Positions 10,069 through 19,266 of a DNA stretch of 64,000 bases are shown piece after piece. A program made the position numbers and the translations under genes. A model generated the notes under the pieces. That model searched no databases. It had not been told where the DNA came from and was given only the letters and a program-made list of their open reading frames with translations. Within the stretch, counting starts at the first letter, position 1, and the number at the start of each line of letters is the position of its first letter. This stretch comes from Mycobacterium sp. 050128 (GTDB lineage Bacteria; Actinomycetota; Actinomycetes; Mycobacteriales; Mycobacteriaceae), in NCBI RefSeq assembly GCF_036409155.1, contig NZ_JAZGLW010000004.1:372001-436000 (forward strand), read 5' to 3'.

Positions 10069-10661
10069 GCCGCCCGAGGATCGGCGTTTTGGCGCTGCAG
10101 GGCGACACTAGGGAGCATCTGGCGGCGCTGCGCGATGCCGGGGCCGACTCGCTTCCGGTGCGCCGGCGCGGCGAGATCGAGTCGATCGACGGGCTGGTCA
10201 TCCCGGGCGGTGAATCCACCACGATGAGCCACCTGCTGCAAGACCTCGACCTGCTCGAGCCGTTGCGGGCGCGGCTGGCCGACGGGCTTGCCGCCTATGG
10301 CGCGTGCGCCGGCATGATCATGCTGGCCAGCGAGATCCTCGATGCCGGCGCCAACGGGCGCCAGGCGCTACCGCTACGCGCGATCGATATGACGGTGCGG
10401 CGCAACGCTTTCGGGCGTCAGGTCGATTCGTTCGAAGGCGACGTCGAGTTCGCGGGCCTCAACGGCCCGGTGCGGGCGGTGTTCATCCGGGCGCCGTGGG
10501 TCGAGCGAGTCGGCGACGGCGTGCAGGTGCTGGCCGAGGCCGCGGGACACGTCGTAGCGGTCCGGCAGGGGCAGAAGCTGGCGACGGCGTTTCACCCCGA
10601 GATGACGGGGGACCGGCGCATCCACCAGCTGTTCGTCGACATGGTGCGGGGCCGCAGCTAG
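10065..10661 (+). CDS. pdxT: PLP synthase glutaminase subunit PdxT
   Basis: Class I glutamine amidotransferase that releases ammonia from glutamine and channels it to PdxS. The nucleophile Cys is in [10 protein letters not shown], the oxyanion strand in [10 protein letters not shown], and the His-Glu pair in FHPEMTGD. Length is 198 aa, the same as the M. tuberculosis protein. GTG 10065 overlaps the tesB2 stop by four bases (GTGA); the longer frame upstream is a shadow of tesB2. The TAG stop lies in a CTAG shared with the stop of a small convergent reading frame. Confidence 0.95.
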   Translation: MSRPRIGVLALQGDTREHLAALRDAGADSLPVRRRGEIESIDGLVIPGGESTTMSHLLQDLDLLEPLRARLADGLAAYGACAGMIMLASEILDAGANGRQALPLRAIDMTVRRNAFGRQVDSFEGDVEFAGLNGPVRAVFIRAPWVERVGDGVQVLAEAAGHVVAVRQGQKLATAFHPEMTGDRRIHQLFVDMVRGRS

Positions 10662-10861
10662 CGCGTGCTCTCGTCGGCGACGTTGCCATGGGACTGGTGC
10701 AAACCCGGCGCGTCCGGGTCGTCGTGCTGATGCTCGAGGTTTTCCTGCTGCTGACGCTGCTCTTCGGTGGACTGTCTGGCGTCCTCGGGCTCTTTGGGCT
10801 GATTCACCAGGTTAGGTTCGCCCGAATCGCGCGCGGTCAAACGCGGGGGTTGAATGTGCAT
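10658..10861 (-). CDS. Possible small hydrophilic protein, about 67 aa
   Basis: Not recognised. The product is strongly hydrophilic, rich in Glu, Gln, Asp and His, with a run [17 protein letters not shown] and no membrane segment. The last 27 codons are mostly G/C in the third position, as expected for a real gene here. ATG 10861 is one possible start; GTG starts exist at 10903 and at about residue 18. None has a convincing ribosome site. The TAG stop shares a CTAG with the pdxT stop, so the genes converge. The opposite strand has a hydrophobic open frame that I take to be its shadow. A genuine small protein is plausible, but conservation would have to decide. Confidence 0.45.
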   Translation of the reverse strand: MHIQPPRLTARDSGEPNLVNQPKEPEDARQSTEEQRQQQENLEHQHDDPDAPGLHQSHGNVADESTR

Positions 10862-11152
10862 CCTGGGCGGCGATTGCCCGCAATTCTCACCGTCACCGCA
10901 CACTCGAAGCCGTCACCGCACACTCGACGCCAAGCCACCCACACCAGTCACATCTGTACCCGCCGGGGTCCTACGAGGTGTTCTGCAGAAGCGATATCGC
11001 ATGCGACAGCACTTCCGCGAACCGACATCGCCCTCCTTTCCCGTGACGTCTGGGGATCCTGATTCGGAAGGGGAGTCGCCCGGCGAGCCGCTCCGGTCGT
11101 CCACGTAGACTCGTCGGCGAACTTTACGTAACAGAAGAGGTAGAACACACAG
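10862..11152. other. Intergenic region before yebC
   Basis: No further gene seen. It holds a two-copy 20-base tandem repeat at 10891-10930 and a likely yebC promoter: TAGACT at 11106-11111 fits the mycobacterial TANNNT -10 element. The leader to ATG 11153 contains AGAAGAGG, about 12 bases from the start. Confidence 0.5.
10891..10930. repeat. Tandem repeat, two copies of 20 bases
   Basis: Copies at 10891-10910 and 10911-10930 differ at one base (AAGC versus ACGC near the end). The unit begins CGTCACCGCACACTCGA. It lies just upstream of the possible small gene on the minus strand. Function unknown; it could be a duplicated regulator site or a simple slippage duplication. Confidence 0.85.
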
Positions 11153-11908
11153 ATGAGCGGCCATTCCAAGTGGGCCACCACCAAGCACCAGAAGGCCGTC
11201 AAAGACGCGCGCCGTGGCAAGGAGTTTGCCCGGCTGATCAAAAATATCGAGGTCGCCGCCCGTACCGGCGGTGGTGACCCCGCCGGCAACCCGACGCTCT
11301 ACGACGCCATCCAGAAGGCGAAGAAGACCTCGGTGCCCAACGACAACATCGAGCGGGCCCGCAAGCGGGGCGCCGGCGAGGAAGCCGGTGGCGCCGATTA
11401 CCAGACGATCATGTACGAGGGCTACGGCCCCAACGGCGTGGCCGTGCTGATCGAATGCCTCACCGACAACCGCAACCGCGCCGCCGGCGAGGTCCGGGTG
11501 GCGGTGACCCGCAACGGCGGCAACATGGCCGACCCGGGCTCGGTGTCGTACCTGTTCACCCGCAAGGGCGTCGTCACGCTGGAGAAGAACGGCCTGTCCG
11601 AGGACGACGTGCTGACGGCCGTGTTGGAGGCGGGCGCCGAGGACGTCAACGACCTCGGCGAGAGCTTCGAGGTCATCTCCGAGCCGACCGACCTGGTCGC
11701 GGTGCGCACCGCACTGCAGGATGCCGGCATCGACTACGACTCTGCTGAGGCCAGCTTCCAGCCGTCGGTCAGTGTGCCGGTCGACGTCGACGGCGCCCGC
11801 AAGGTGTTCAAGCTGGTCGACGCCTTGGAGGAGAGCGACGACGTGCAGAACGTCTGGACCAACGTCGATCTATCCGATGAGGTGCTGGCCGCCCTCGACG
11901 AGGACTGA
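11153..11908 (+). CDS. YebC/PmpR family protein
   Basis: Cytoplasmic YebC-family protein. The family is variously reported as a DNA-binding regulator and, more recently, as a translation factor that helps ribosomes through difficult sequences. The signature start [20 protein letters not shown] and the core [25 protein letters not shown] and [14 protein letters not shown] are all present. Length is 251 aa, full size, with the acidic C-terminus typical of the family. The stop is immediately followed by the stop of the convergent speE-like gene, with no spacer. In M. tuberculosis the vapBC41 toxin-antitoxin pair sits at this junction; it is missing here. Confidence 0.95.
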   Translation: MSGHSKWATTKHQKAVKDARRGKEFARLIKNIEVAARTGGGDPAGNPTLYDAIQKAKKTSVPNDNIERARKRGAGEEAGGADYQTIMYEGYGPNGVAVLIECLTDNRNRAAGEVRVAVTRNGGNMADPGSVSYLFTRKGVVTLEKNGLSEDDVLTAVLEAGAEDVNDLGESFEVISEPTDLVAVRTALQDAGIDYDSAEASFQPSVSVPVDVDGARKVFKLVDALEESDDVQNVWTNVDLSDEVLAALDED

Positions 11909-13510
11909 TTAGTCGTAGCCGTGCCGCATGTCGTCGACGATGCGCGGGTTGTCCAGCGTTGACGGTTCGAGCGGACGCGGTGCGATGTCGTCGGAGAACA
12001 CCGTTGCGGCCTGCAGCACTTGGGGGTTGAGGTAACGCAGCGGCGGCGCGTCGGCGGGCATGGTGGGCACCGGTGCGGCGGCACCGGCCTGCGCGGGGTG
12101 TGCCAACGCGAAGCCCCAGTCACCGAACGTCGGCACATGCACGTGGTAGGGCGTGACGGCATACCCCGCCGACCGCATCGTCGACACCGTGCGCCAGAAC
12201 GCGGTCGGGGTGGAGAACGGGCTGCCGGCTTGGACGACAACGAGCCCATTGGGCGAAAGCGCATGCGCGACAAGGGCATAGAACTCAGTGGAGTACAGCC
12301 GGCCCAGAACGGGGGTGTCCGGGTCGGGCAGGTCGACGATCACGGCGTCGAAACCCCCGGGCGGACTCAGTTCCGGATGGGGAGCCCGAAGCCAGCGCAT
12401 CGCGTCGTCGATCACGACGGAAACCCGCGGGTTGTCCAGCGCGCCGGCATTGGCGTCGTGCAGCGTGGTGCGGGCGATCTCGATCACAGCGGGGTCGAGC
12501 TCTACCTGCACGATCTTGTTGATTCCGTTCTGGCGCAATAACTCTCGTGCTGCCAGGCCGTCGCCACCGCCCAGGACCAGCACCGAGCGGGCGCCCTTGC
12601 CGAGCGCGGGGTAGACGAGGCTTTCGGTGTAGCGGTATTCGTCGCGGGTGGAGAACTGCAATCCACCGTCCAGATACAGCCGGGTGTCGTTGTCGCGACG
12701 GGTGACCACGATCTCTTGGTAGGCGGTGTGCCGGTAGGCGACGATCGGGTCGGCGTAAAGCCTTTGGCGGCTGGTCGTTTCGATGTCGCGCGCGTGCACC
12801 AGCAGCACGACCAGCAGCCCGAGGGCGGCGGCGAGTGCACACAGCGCGGTCACCAACTGCGCGGTGGAGATCACCCGCCGCAGCAGGAACATCGCCACAA
12901 TGGCCGCCGCGACCAGATTGATGACGCCGGTGGCCGCGGCGCCGCGGATCATTCCGAGATGCGGCAGCAAGGCAAACGGCCAGACCAATCCGCCGACCAA
13001 TGCCCCCAGGTAATCGGCCGCGTTGAGGTTGGCCAGCGTGCGGCCGGTATCGGTTGCGGTGTTCCTGGCGGTGCCGGCCCGCCCGTGCTGCAGCAGCGTC
13101 ATCAGCAACGGCACCTCGGCGCCGACCAGCCCGCCGATCAGCGCGGTGCCGAGCGCCAGCACCCACGCCGACCCGATCGTGCCGTCCAGGAACGCGAACA
13201 CCGCATACAGCGCCGCGGCGGACAGGCCGCCGATGATGCCCAGCAGCGCCTCGACCGCGACGAAGACGATGCCCGCGTGCCTCAGCAGCGGCTTGACCAT
13301 CAGCGCACCCACGCCCAGCGCGGCGATGTAGCCCGCGACGATCATTGAGGTGGCGACGATGCCGCCGCCGTTGAGGCTGGCGGACAGCGTCAGCAGGGCC
13401 AGTTCGTAGATGATGCCGCAGGCCGCACAGGCCGCGACCGCGGCGAGCAGCAGGGCGCGCCAGCGGGTCGACGGCTCCGCGGACCGTGCGGCTTCCTGGG
13501 TGGTGGTCAT
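11909..13510 (-). CDS. speE: Membrane-fused spermidine synthase-like protein (Rv2601-like)
   Basis: A 533-aa protein with about seven membrane helices in the first 230 residues and a C-terminal Rossmann-fold aminopropyltransferase-like domain. The domain has the nucleotide loop [15 protein letters not shown], the acidic residue in VQVELDPAV, and VDLPDPDTP where SpeE enzymes carry their catalytic D-x-x-D-P. It could transfer an aminopropyl group from decarboxylated SAM, but membrane fusion and the neighbours suggest a cell-envelope role instead of simple polyamine synthesis. ATG 13510 forms an ATGA overlap with the DUF350 stop; the longer frame upstream lies in other genes. It is last in the five-gene minus-strand operon. 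The gene symbol follows the M. tuberculosis annotation; the substrate is unproven. Confidence 0.85.
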   Translation of the reverse strand: MTTTQEAARSAEPSTRWRALLLAAVAACAACGIIYELALLTLSASLNGGGIVATSMIVAGYIAALGVGALMVKPLLRHAGIVFVAVEALLGIIGGLSAAALYAVFAFLDGTIGSAWVLALGTALIGGLVGAEVPLLMTLLQHGRAGTARNTATDTGRTLANLNAADYLGALVGGLVWPFALLPHLGMIRGAAATGVINLVAAAIVAMFLLRRVISTAQLVTALCALAAALGLLVVLLVHARDIETTSRQRLYADPIVAYRHTAYQEIVVTRRDNDTRLYLDGGLQFSTRDEYRYTESLVYPALGKGARSVLVLGGGDGLAARELLRQNGINKIVQVELDPAVIEIARTTLHDANAGALDNPRVSVVIDDAMRWLRAPHPELSPPGGFDAVIVDLPDPDTPVLGRLYSTEFYALVAHALSPNGLVVVQAGSPFSTPTAFWRTVSTMRSAGYAVTPYHVHVPTFGDWGFALAHPAQAGAAAPVPTMPADAPPLRYLNPQVLQAATVFSDDIAPRPLEPSTLDNPRIVDDMRHGYD

Positions 13511-13962
13511 GACACCGCGGCGGCCGTCACTGCTCCGACGGCCAACAACATCAGCGCGACCGCGAACGACCCGGGATGCAGCTCGGGCTCGTCGATATGC
13601 TCGTGGAAACTGCCCGGAATCACCAGATGCAGTGTCAGCAAAGCAATTCCCAACAGGATCACACCCATGATCCCGTACACCGCCACGCCGACGAGTCCCT
13701 GACCCAATTGGCTGTAGCTGTTGACGATAGAGCTGACGATCACGGTGGTGAGGGAGACATACATCGCGCAGGCGACCACGACGGCGTTGGGGCGGCGATC
13801 GATGAACACCAGCTGGCGCAGCTTGCCCGGGGTCAACGCGTCGACCATGTAGAAGCCGACCAGCAGGACGGCCATGCCGACGACGAAGTACAACAGCGTC
13901 GCGACGACGCCCTTGAGGACGGGGTCGAGATCCACGTTTCCGATATCGAAGGCGAGGTACAC
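13507..13962 (-). CDS. DUF350 membrane protein (Rv2600-like)
   Basis: A 151-aa protein with four hydrophobic segments and the DUF350 pattern ([19 protein letters not shown] near the start, [17 protein letters not shown] in the middle). Its role is not known; it is expected in the cytoplasmic membrane. The GTG start has AAAGGAG six bases upstream. The stop overlaps the ATG of the speE-like gene. DUF350 proteins commonly occur beside DUF4178 and spermidine-synthase-like genes in other bacteria, so a shared envelope function is likely. Confidence 0.85.
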   Translation of the reverse strand: MYLAFDIGNVDLDPVLKGVVATLLYFVVGMAVLLVGFYMVDALTPGKLRQLVFIDRRPNAVVVACAMYVSLTTVIVSSIVNSYSQLGQGLVGVAVYGIMGVILLGIALLTLHLVIPGSFHEHIDEPELHPGSFAVALMLLAVGAVTAAAVS

Positions 13963-13976
13963 GGTTGTCTCCTTTG

Positions 13977-14408
13977 CTATTTGGTTCCGCCCGGCCCGCC
14001 GGGGCTACCGCCGGAGCCGCTCGACGGGGACCCGGGACTGAACCCGGGGCCGAGGAAGATGTAGGAGCCGTGGCTGTATCCGGCACCGAGGCTTTCGACG
14101 CGAATGCTGCACGGGTGGTTGCCATCTGGGCCGACGGTCACGATGTTGTCGCTATAGCGCAGGTACTCGTTGTTGTCGTTGTCCGCACGCGCCTCGGGTT
14201 CCTGATAGTCGGCGAGCGCGTCGGCGACCTGATCGGGCGATCCGCTGCACAGGTACCGCGTTGCGTTGGCGTCGCGCGAGTACTCGCGGTAGTTGCTCGC
14301 GATATAGCCTGCAATGTCCTTCTGCAGCAAGATGATTCCGACCACCAATGACACCACCGCCGCCGCGGCCAGCCCGCCGGCAAGCCAGAACAGGTGTTTG
14401 CGGCTCAC
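13977..14408 (-). CDS. DUF4247-like membrane-anchored protein (Rv2599-like)
   Basis: A 143-aa protein with one N-terminal membrane helix (about residues 5-27, [20 protein letters not shown]), an extracytoplasmic domain with two cysteines (YLCSGSP and HPCSIRVES) and a Gly/Pro/Ser-rich tail. The cysteines may form a disulfide outside the membrane. GTG 14408 overlaps the upstream stop by four bases and gives the same length as I recall for the M. tuberculosis protein; a GTG nine bases upstream (14417) is an alternative. Function unknown. The DUF4247 name is from memory of annotated homologues in this operon. Confidence 0.75.
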   Translation of the reverse strand: MSRKHLFWLAGGLAAAAVVSLVVGIILLQKDIAGYIASNYREYSRDANATRYLCSGSPDQVADALADYQEPEARADNDNNEYLRYSDNIVTVGPDGNHPCSIRVESLGAGYSHGSYIFLGPGFSPGSPSSGSGGSPGGPGGTK

Positions 14409-14917
14409 GGATGCCACCGGCTCGCAGTGTGGACCACCACGCCGCCGGACACCAGGGGTCGCTGCGGGTACAGGTGCCACGTCTGCCAGCGCCAGCCGGT
14501 GCCGTCGGGTTCGGCGGCCAACACGGTGAGTGCGGCGTCATCGCCGGGGAAAGTGCCGCCGAGCCAAGCGGTTTCGGCTCGGCATCGGTCACGCAGCTTG
14601 CGCGCCAATTGGCGAAACGTCGCTTCGTCGTGCGTAGTGGTGCGCGATTCCAGCGCATAACCGGAGGCTTCGGCGCGCTGCGGCAGCGTGCCGGCCTCGC
14701 TGTCGGCGGTGCAGGACACCTGCTCGGAGAAGGTGGCCGCGGCGTGCTCGATCGTGACGAGATGCGAGGCGCCGAGCACCGCGAGCCGCAGCGCGCCGCC
14801 GTCGGGATGTCGCAGCGAATGGCTGGCCAGCAGCGGGGGTTCGGGCGCGTTGAGGGCAAGCCGCAGCCTGCTCCCGGACACGTCGGCCGGAGCTACGGCG
14901 AGCTGATAGAGCGGCAC
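14405..14917 (-). CDS. DUF2617 family protein (Rv2598-like)
   Basis: A soluble 170-aa protein, without signal or membrane segment, matching the DUF2617 family (start PLYQLAVAPADVSG; conserved LRLAVLGASHLVTIEH and WQTWHLYPQRPLVSGG). Molecular function is not known. The GTG start follows the DUF4178 stop by eight bases and the stop overlaps the next start, so it is an internal member of the operon. Its location in the cytoplasm between three membrane proteins suggests an accessory or regulatory role; that is inference. Confidence 0.8.
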   Translation of the reverse strand: MPLYQLAVAPADVSGSRLRLALNAPEPPLLASHSLRHPDGGALRLAVLGASHLVTIEHAAATFSEQVSCTADSEAGTLPQRAEASGYALESRTTTHDEATFRQLARKLRDRCRAETAWLGGTFPGDDAALTVLAAEPDGTGWRWQTWHLYPQRPLVSGGVVVHTASRWHP

Positions 14918-14925
14918 CGCGGGCC

Positions 14926-15537
14926 CTACGGGCTACCCGGCGGGGGCGCCGGGTAGACGGTGAGCTCGCCCGGCGACACCGGCTTGCCCATCGAGATCTC
15001 CCAGGGCGTACCGGGTGCCCAGCGCTCGAAGGACAGCAGCGCGGTCTGGTCGGCGTTGGCGCAGTCGACGAACTCCATCTCGCCGCCGGCGGGCAGACCG
15101 GTCGTGCCCTCGGTCGTGTACGAGGCGCGACCGCGCTCCGTCTCGTGAAACGCCATCCCGTCGACCAGGTACTGATCTCCGGGCTGCAACGTGATGTCCT
15201 TGCGGGTGACCCACATGACGAGCTCGAGGCGTCCGTCGTCGGATTCGACGGCGAACCAGGTCGGCAGGTCAGCGCCCTCCAGCAGGTGCTCCCACCACAC
15301 GAACGGCCCCTCGCGAAACGTCACCGACCCGCGGACCACGTAGTCGATGCCGCCATAGCTGACGATGGCGCCGGGCCCGAGCTGTCGGGGCCCGAACTGC
15401 GGCATCGCGTCGAACGACAGCGGATCACGGCGCCCACGCGGCTGACCCGCTGCCTTGGGGCGCCGCAAAGCGACGACAAGCACGACGATGGACGCGATGA
15501 ACAGCACCGCGGCCAGCACCACCAGCACTGTTCCCAC
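14926..15537 (-). CDS. DUF4178 membrane-anchored protein (Rv2597-like)
   Basis: A 203-aa protein with one N-terminal helix (about residues 3-24) and a soluble beta-rich DUF4178 domain (GAIVSYGGIDYVVRGSVTF, FVWWEHLLEG, LVMWVTRKDITLQPGDQYL). It is the first gene of the five-gene operon. The GTG start has GGGAGGG upstream at good spacing. Function unknown. M. tuberculosis carries a vapBC40 toxin-antitoxin pair between this gene and ruvC; here only a 167-base divergent spacer with the ruvC promoter remains. Confidence 0.82.
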   Translation of the reverse strand: MGTVLVVLAAVLFIASIVVLVVALRRPKAAGQPRGRRDPLSFDAMPQFGPRQLGPGAIVSYGGIDYVVRGSVTFREGPFVWWEHLLEGADLPTWFAVESDDGRLELVMWVTRKDITLQPGDQYLVDGMAFHETERGRASYTTEGTTGLPAGGEMEFVDCANADQTALLSFERWAPGTPWEISMGKPVSPGELTVYPAPPPGSP

Positions 15538-15644
15538 GCAAACCCTCCCGTCGCCGCAGCGGTGGAGCGAACGTGGGCTTAAGTTAACAGCTTTTGCCGG
15601 CTCCCGGGCCGCGTGTCCTATGCGGCGCGGTGGGAACCGACCGC

Positions 15645-15667
15645 TAGGCTATCGAACAGCTGTTCGG
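15645..15667 (+). promoter_or_regulatory. LexA (SOS) box and -10 element of ruvCAB
   Basis: TCGAAC-AGCT-GTTCGG at 15652-15667 matches the mycobacterial SOS box TCGAAC-N4-GTTCGA in 11 of 12 defined bases. TAGGCT at 15645-15650 fits a TANNNT -10 element and ends one base before the box, so bound LexA would cover the start of transcription. The box lies 37 bases before the ruvC ATG. Confidence 0.88.
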
Positions 15668-15704
15668 GCACAGTATTTTCACACGGTGGAAGTTGGAGCA
15701 TGCC

Positions 15705-16286
15705 ATGCGCGTGATGGGCGTCGACCCCGGACTGACCCGATGCGGGCTGTCCGTGGTCGAAAGCGGGCGCGGCCGAAACATCGTCGCGCTGGATGTCGAC
15801 GTGGTCCGTACCGCGTCGGATGCCGCGCTGCCCAAAAGGCTGCTGGCCATCAGCGACGCCGTCGAGCATTGGCTGGATACGCATCACCCCGACGTCATCG
15901 CGATCGAGCGGGTGTTCGCCCAGCACAATGTGTCGACCGTGATGGGCACCGCGCAGGCCGGTGGCGTGATCGCGCTCGCGGCGGCCAAACGCGATATCGA
16001 CGTGCACTTCCATACGCCTAGCGAGGTGAAGGCCGCGGTCACCGGCAACGGCACCGCCGACAAGGCTCAGGTCACCGCGATGGTCACCAGAATCCTTGCG
16101 CTGCAAGCTAAACCGACGCCGGCCGACGCGGCCGACGCGCTGGCACTGGCCATCTGCCATTGCTGGAGAGCGCCGATGCTGGCCCGGATGGCGGCGGCCG
16201 AGGCGATGGCCGCCGAGGCACGCCAGGCCTACCGCGCCAAGTTGGCCGCCAAGGCCAAGGCCGCCAGGGCGGGGGCGGCCCGATGA
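15705..16286 (+). CDS. ruvC: Holliday junction endonuclease RuvC
   Basis: Resolves Holliday junctions made during recombinational repair, working with RuvAB. The RNase H-like fold carries its four acidic residues: Asp7 in MGVDPGLTR, Glu in IAIERVF, and two Asp in [17 protein letters not shown] 15705 has GGAG six bases upstream; a longer TTG start would run into that site. Length is 193 aa, slightly longer than the usual 170-190 because of an Ala/Lys-rich tail. The stop overlaps the ruvA ATG. The operon is preceded by an SOS box. Confidence 0.96.
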   Translation: MRVMGVDPGLTRCGLSVVESGRGRNIVALDVDVVRTASDAALPKRLLAISDAVEHWLDTHHPDVIAIERVFAQHNVSTVMGTAQAGGVIALAAAKRDIDVHFHTPSEVKAAVTGNGTADKAQVTAMVTRILALQAKPTPADAADALALAICHCWRAPMLARMAAAEAMAAEARQAYRAKLAAKAKAARAGAAR

Positions 16287-16897
16287 TCGCCTCGGTGCGC
16301 GGTGAGGTGCTCGAGGTGGCACTCGATCATGTGGTGATCGAGGCCGCGGGTGTCGGTTACCGGGTGAACGCGACGCCGTCGACGCTGGCCACGCTGCGGC
16401 ACGGCAGCGAAGCCCGCCTGATCACCGCGATGATCGTTCGCGAGGATTCGCAGACGCTGTACGGGTTCGTCGACAACGAGACCCGCGACCTGTTCCTGAC
16501 GCTGCTGTCGGTGTCCGGCGTCGGGCCGCGGCTGGCGATGGCGACCCTGGCCGTGCACGATGCCGCGGCGCTGCGCCAGGCGCTCTCCGACGGCGACGTC
16601 GCCGCGCTGACCCGGGTGCCCGGCATCGGCAAGCGCGGCGCCGAGCGCATGGTTCTCGAGTTGCGCGACAAGATCCATGCCGCCGGTACGCCCGCGGCGG
16701 TACCGGCGGGCGCGGGTCTCAATGGCCACGCGGTGCGGGGCCCGGTGGTCGAGGCGCTGATCGGCCTGGGCTTCGCGGTCAAGCAGGCCGAGGATGCCAC
16801 CGACAGCGTGTTGGCGGCCAGTCGCGAAAAAGGCGAGCAGGCAACGACTTCCGACGCGTTGCGGGCCGCGCTGTCGTTGCTGGGTAAGGCCAAATGA
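16283..16897 (+). CDS. ruvA: Holliday junction branch migration protein RuvA
   Basis: Tetrameric junction-binding subunit that loads RuvB hexamers. The N-terminal OB-fold starts [20 protein letters not shown]. The two helix-hairpin-helix motifs are seen in [16 protein letters not shown] and [16 protein letters not shown], and the C-terminal domain III ([15 protein letters not shown]) is intact. Length is 204 aa. ATGA overlaps link it to ruvC upstream and ruvB downstream, so the three genes form one LexA-controlled operon. Confidence 0.96.
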   Translation: MIASVRGEVLEVALDHVVIEAAGVGYRVNATPSTLATLRHGSEARLITAMIVREDSQTLYGFVDNETRDLFLTLLSVSGVGPRLAMATLAVHDAAALRQALSDGDVAALTRVPGIGKRGAERMVLELRDKIHAAGTPAAVPAGAGLNGHAVRGPVVEALIGLGFAVKQAEDATDSVLAASREKGEQATTSDALRAALSLLGKAK

Positions 16898-17943
16898 GCG
16901 ACGAGGATTCCGAGAACTACGCGGATCGCGACCTGTCTCCGACGCTGACCGTCGGAGAGGGCGACATCGACGTCAGCCTGCGGCCCCGCTCGCTACGCGA
17001 GTTCATCGGCCAGTCCCGGGTCCGCGAACAGCTGCAGCTGGTCCTCGAGGGAGCCAAAAACCGGGGCGGCACACCGGATCACATTCTGCTGTCCGGCCCG
17101 CCGGGGTTGGGTAAGACGTCGCTGGCGATGATCATCGCCGCCGAGCTCGGGTCCTCGCTGCGGGTGACCTCGGGCCCGGCCCTGGAGCGCGCCGGCGACC
17201 TGGCCGCGATGCTGTCGAATCTGGTCGAGCACGACGTCTTGTTCATCGACGAGATTCATCGCATCGCGCGGCCGGCCGAGGAGATGCTCTACCTCGCGAT
17301 GGAGGACTTCCGCGTCGACGTCGTGGTGGGCAAAGGGCCTGGGGCGACATCGATTCCGCTGGAGGTGGCGCCGTTCACGCTGGTCGGCGCGACCACCAGG
17401 TCCGGCGCGCTGACCGGTCCACTGCGGGACCGCTTCGGTTTCACCGCGCACATGGATTTCTACGAGCCGGCCGATCTGGAGCGGGTGCTGGCCCGTTCGG
17501 CCGGGATCCTCGGCATCGAGCTGGGCGCCGAAGCCGGTGCCGAGATCGCCCGACGATCGCGCGGCACGCCACGGATCGCCAACCGCCTGCTGCGCCGGGT
17601 CCGGGACTTCGCCGAGGTGCGCGCCGACGGGGTGATCACCCGCGACGTCGCCAAGTCCGCGCTGGAGGTCTACGACGTCGACGAGCTCGGGCTCGACCGG
17701 CTGGACCGGGCGGTGCTGTCGGCGCTGACCCGCAGCTTCGGCGGCGGCCCGGTCGGGGTTTCGACGCTCGCGGTGGCGGTCGGGGAAGAGGCGACCACCG
17801 TCGAGGAGGTGTGCGAGCCGTTCCTGGTGCGCGCCGGGATGGTCGCGCGGACACCGCGCGGCCGGGTGGCCACCGCGCAAGCCTGGACCCATCTGGGTAT
17901 GACACCGCCGGCCGGGGTCTTGCAACCGGGGCTGTTCGAGTAG
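16894..17943 (+). CDS. ruvB: Holliday junction branch migration ATPase RuvB
   Basis: AAA+ motor that drives branch migration. Walker A is GPPGLGKTS, Walker B is VLFIDEIHR, sensor 1 is GATTRSG, and the arginine-finger region is GPLRDRFG. The C-terminal winged-helix domain ([20 protein letters not shown]) is complete. Length is 349 aa, normal. The ATG overlaps the ruvA stop. The gene ends the operon; a membrane protein gene with its own ribosome site follows 60 bases later. Confidence 0.97.
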   Translation: MSDEDSENYADRDLSPTLTVGEGDIDVSLRPRSLREFIGQSRVREQLQLVLEGAKNRGGTPDHILLSGPPGLGKTSLAMIIAAELGSSLRVTSGPALERAGDLAAMLSNLVEHDVLFIDEIHRIARPAEEMLYLAMEDFRVDVVVGKGPGATSIPLEVAPFTLVGATTRSGALTGPLRDRFGFTAHMDFYEPADLERVLARSAGILGIELGAEAGAEIARRSRGTPRIANRLLRRVRDFAEVRADGVITRDVAKSALEVYDVDELGLDRLDRAVLSALTRSFGGGPVGVSTLAVAVGEEATTVEEVCEPFLVRAGMVARTPRGRVATAQAWTHLGMTPPAGVLQPGLFE

Positions 17944-18003
17944 GAGCGATCGCGAGCGCGGCCTGCCGGCGAGAGGGTCGCGACCGTCAGCATAGGAGGC
18001 GTC

Positions 18004-18390
18004 ATGATCACCGCCGGACTGGCATTCGCCGCGCTCGCGGCGTTGTTGCACGTCTACATCTTCACGATGGAGTCGCTGACCTGGACCTCGGCCCGGACCC
18101 GCGCGACCTTCGGTACGACGCCCGAGGAGGCCGAGACCACCAAGCTGCTGGCCTTCAATCAGGGCTTCTACAACCTTTTCCTGGCGATCGTCGCCGGCAT
18201 CGGGATCGCGGAGATCGCGATGGGACACCGGGCGGTGGGGGCCGCGCTCGTCTTCGCCGGGATCGGATCCATGGCCGCGGCCGCGGTCGTCCTGGTGGTG
18301 TCGGCGCCCGACAAGGCCAGGGCCGCCGTGACGCAGGGCGTTTTCCCGTTGATCTCGATCGTGCTGCTGGTACTCGGCCTGGCTTCGTAA
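18004..18390 (+). CDS. DUF1304 membrane protein
   Basis: A 128-aa protein with four hydrophobic segments (residues about 3-22, 50-70, 75-98 and 108-127) and the DUF1304 pattern (HVYIFTMESLTWTSARTRAT, FNQGFYNLFLA). Function unknown. AGGAGG lies four bases before the ATG, one of the strongest ribosome sites in the window. It is followed by a hairpin that probably ends transcription. In M. tuberculosis the region after ruvB carries PE_PGRS44, which is absent here. Confidence 0.85.
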   Translation: MITAGLAFAALAALLHVYIFTMESLTWTSARTRATFGTTPEEAETTKLLAFNQGFYNLFLAIVAGIGIAEIAMGHRAVGAALVFAGIGSMAAAAVVLVVSAPDKARAAVTQGVFPLISIVLLVLGLAS

Positions 18391-18415
18391 CACAAGAAAC
18401 ACCGGGCACGGCCTG

Positions 18416-18440
18416 ACCTCTGGTGGGGGCGACCAGAGGT
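18416..18440 (+). terminator. Hairpin after the DUF1304 gene
   Basis: A perfect 9-bp stem (ACCTCTGGT / ACCAGAGGT) with a 7-base loop, 25 bases after the stop. No T-tract follows, as is common in mycobacteria. The adjacent GGTTATAACC (18438-18447) is a separate 10-base palindrome and could instead be a regulator site for the next gene. Confidence 0.55.
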
Positions 18441-18505
18441 TATAACCGTGAACCGCAGGGTACCCACGCGATGCTGAAGTAGTCCGGCGTCAATAGGGGG
18501 ATGTA

Positions 18506-19207
18506 ATGAAGTACGCACAAGACGGCCATCCGGGCAGGCTGTGGATGCCACGCTCGCGCGGGGCGGTTTGTGGGTTGATCCTGATTGTTCTGGGTGCTTG
18601 GGGGGCGTTGATACCGTTCGTCGGTCCGCACTTCAATTTCGCCTACACACCCGACAGAGAGTGGGCGTGGAGCACGGCTCGCGGCTGGCTCGAGGTGTTG
18701 CCCGGCGGCGTCACCGCGCTCGGCGGCTTGCTGCTCGTATTTTCCGGGAACCGGGCCACCGCGATCGTGGGCGGCTGGCTGGCCGTGCTGGCCGGCGCCT
18801 GGTTCGTGATCGGCAGCGAGGTCGCTCCGATGCTCGGTATCGGATCTGCCGGAGATCCGATCGCCGCAACGGACCGCAAGCGCGCCGCGCTGGAGATTTC
18901 GTACTTCTCCGGCCTGGGCGCCTTGATCGTCTTCGTGGGCGGCATCGCGCTGGCGCGCCTGGCGGTGCGACTGGCCAGTGACATCGAAGCCCTCGCCCGG
19001 GTGCGTTCGGCGGCGCCGGTGGCCGGCGAGCCCGTCTACATGTCGGGGTTGGAAGAGCCGCACCGTAAGGTGGAGCCGGACGCCCTGACCACCCCGCGGG
19101 TGGAGTCGCCCGAGGGCTCGAAGACCGGCGGATGGCGCAGGCAACGCGCCGGCGCCGCGCCCGCAGCCGGCGCGAATTACCTGCGCTGGCCGCATCCTCA
19201 GAGCTAA
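18506..19207 (+). CDS. Hypothetical four-helix membrane protein
   Basis: Not recognised by name. Length 233 aa with four hydrophobic segments (about residues 20-40, 65-82, 84-105 and 128-150) and a hydrophilic, positively charged C-terminal tail of about 75 residues that should face the cytoplasm. Motifs include GPHFNFAYTPDREWAWSTAR between helices 1 and 2. AGGGGG precedes the ATG by about six bases. The gene stands alone between a hairpin and a strong terminator. Likely restricted to mycobacteria and relatives; no function can be given. Confidence 0.75.
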   Translation: MKYAQDGHPGRLWMPRSRGAVCGLILIVLGAWGALIPFVGPHFNFAYTPDREWAWSTARGWLEVLPGGVTALGGLLLVFSGNRATAIVGGWLAVLAGAWFVIGSEVAPMLGIGSAGDPIAATDRKRAALEISYFSGLGALIVFVGGIALARLAVRLASDIEALARVRSAAPVAGEPVYMSGLEEPHRKVEPDALTTPRVESPEGSKTGGWRRQRAGAAPAAGANYLRWPHPQS

Positions 19208-19220
19208 GGCATCGCGCACA

Positions 19221-19255
19221 ACCGACCGCCGGCCCGTAACGGGCTGGCGGTCGGT
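19221..19255. terminator. Bidirectional terminator between the membrane protein gene and car
   Basis: A 16-bp stem with one G-T type mismatch and a 3-base loop (TAA): left arm 19221-19236, right arm 19240-19255. It lies between two converging stop codons (19207 and 19267), so it can serve both strands. No T-tract on either side. Confidence 0.85.
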
Positions 19256-19266
19256 TGATGTGGCGT

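Noticed and set aside
10688..11062. Plus-strand frame with a hydrophobic start in the pdxT-yebC gap
   Set aside because: The hydrophobic stretch is the complement of the Gln/Glu-rich minus-strand frame, and the rest is low-quality sequence without a ribosome site.
11909..14125. 738-aa version of the speE-like gene
   Set aside because: The first 200 residues are out-of-frame translation of the DUF350 gene. The true start is the ATG at 13510 that overlaps the DUF350 stop.
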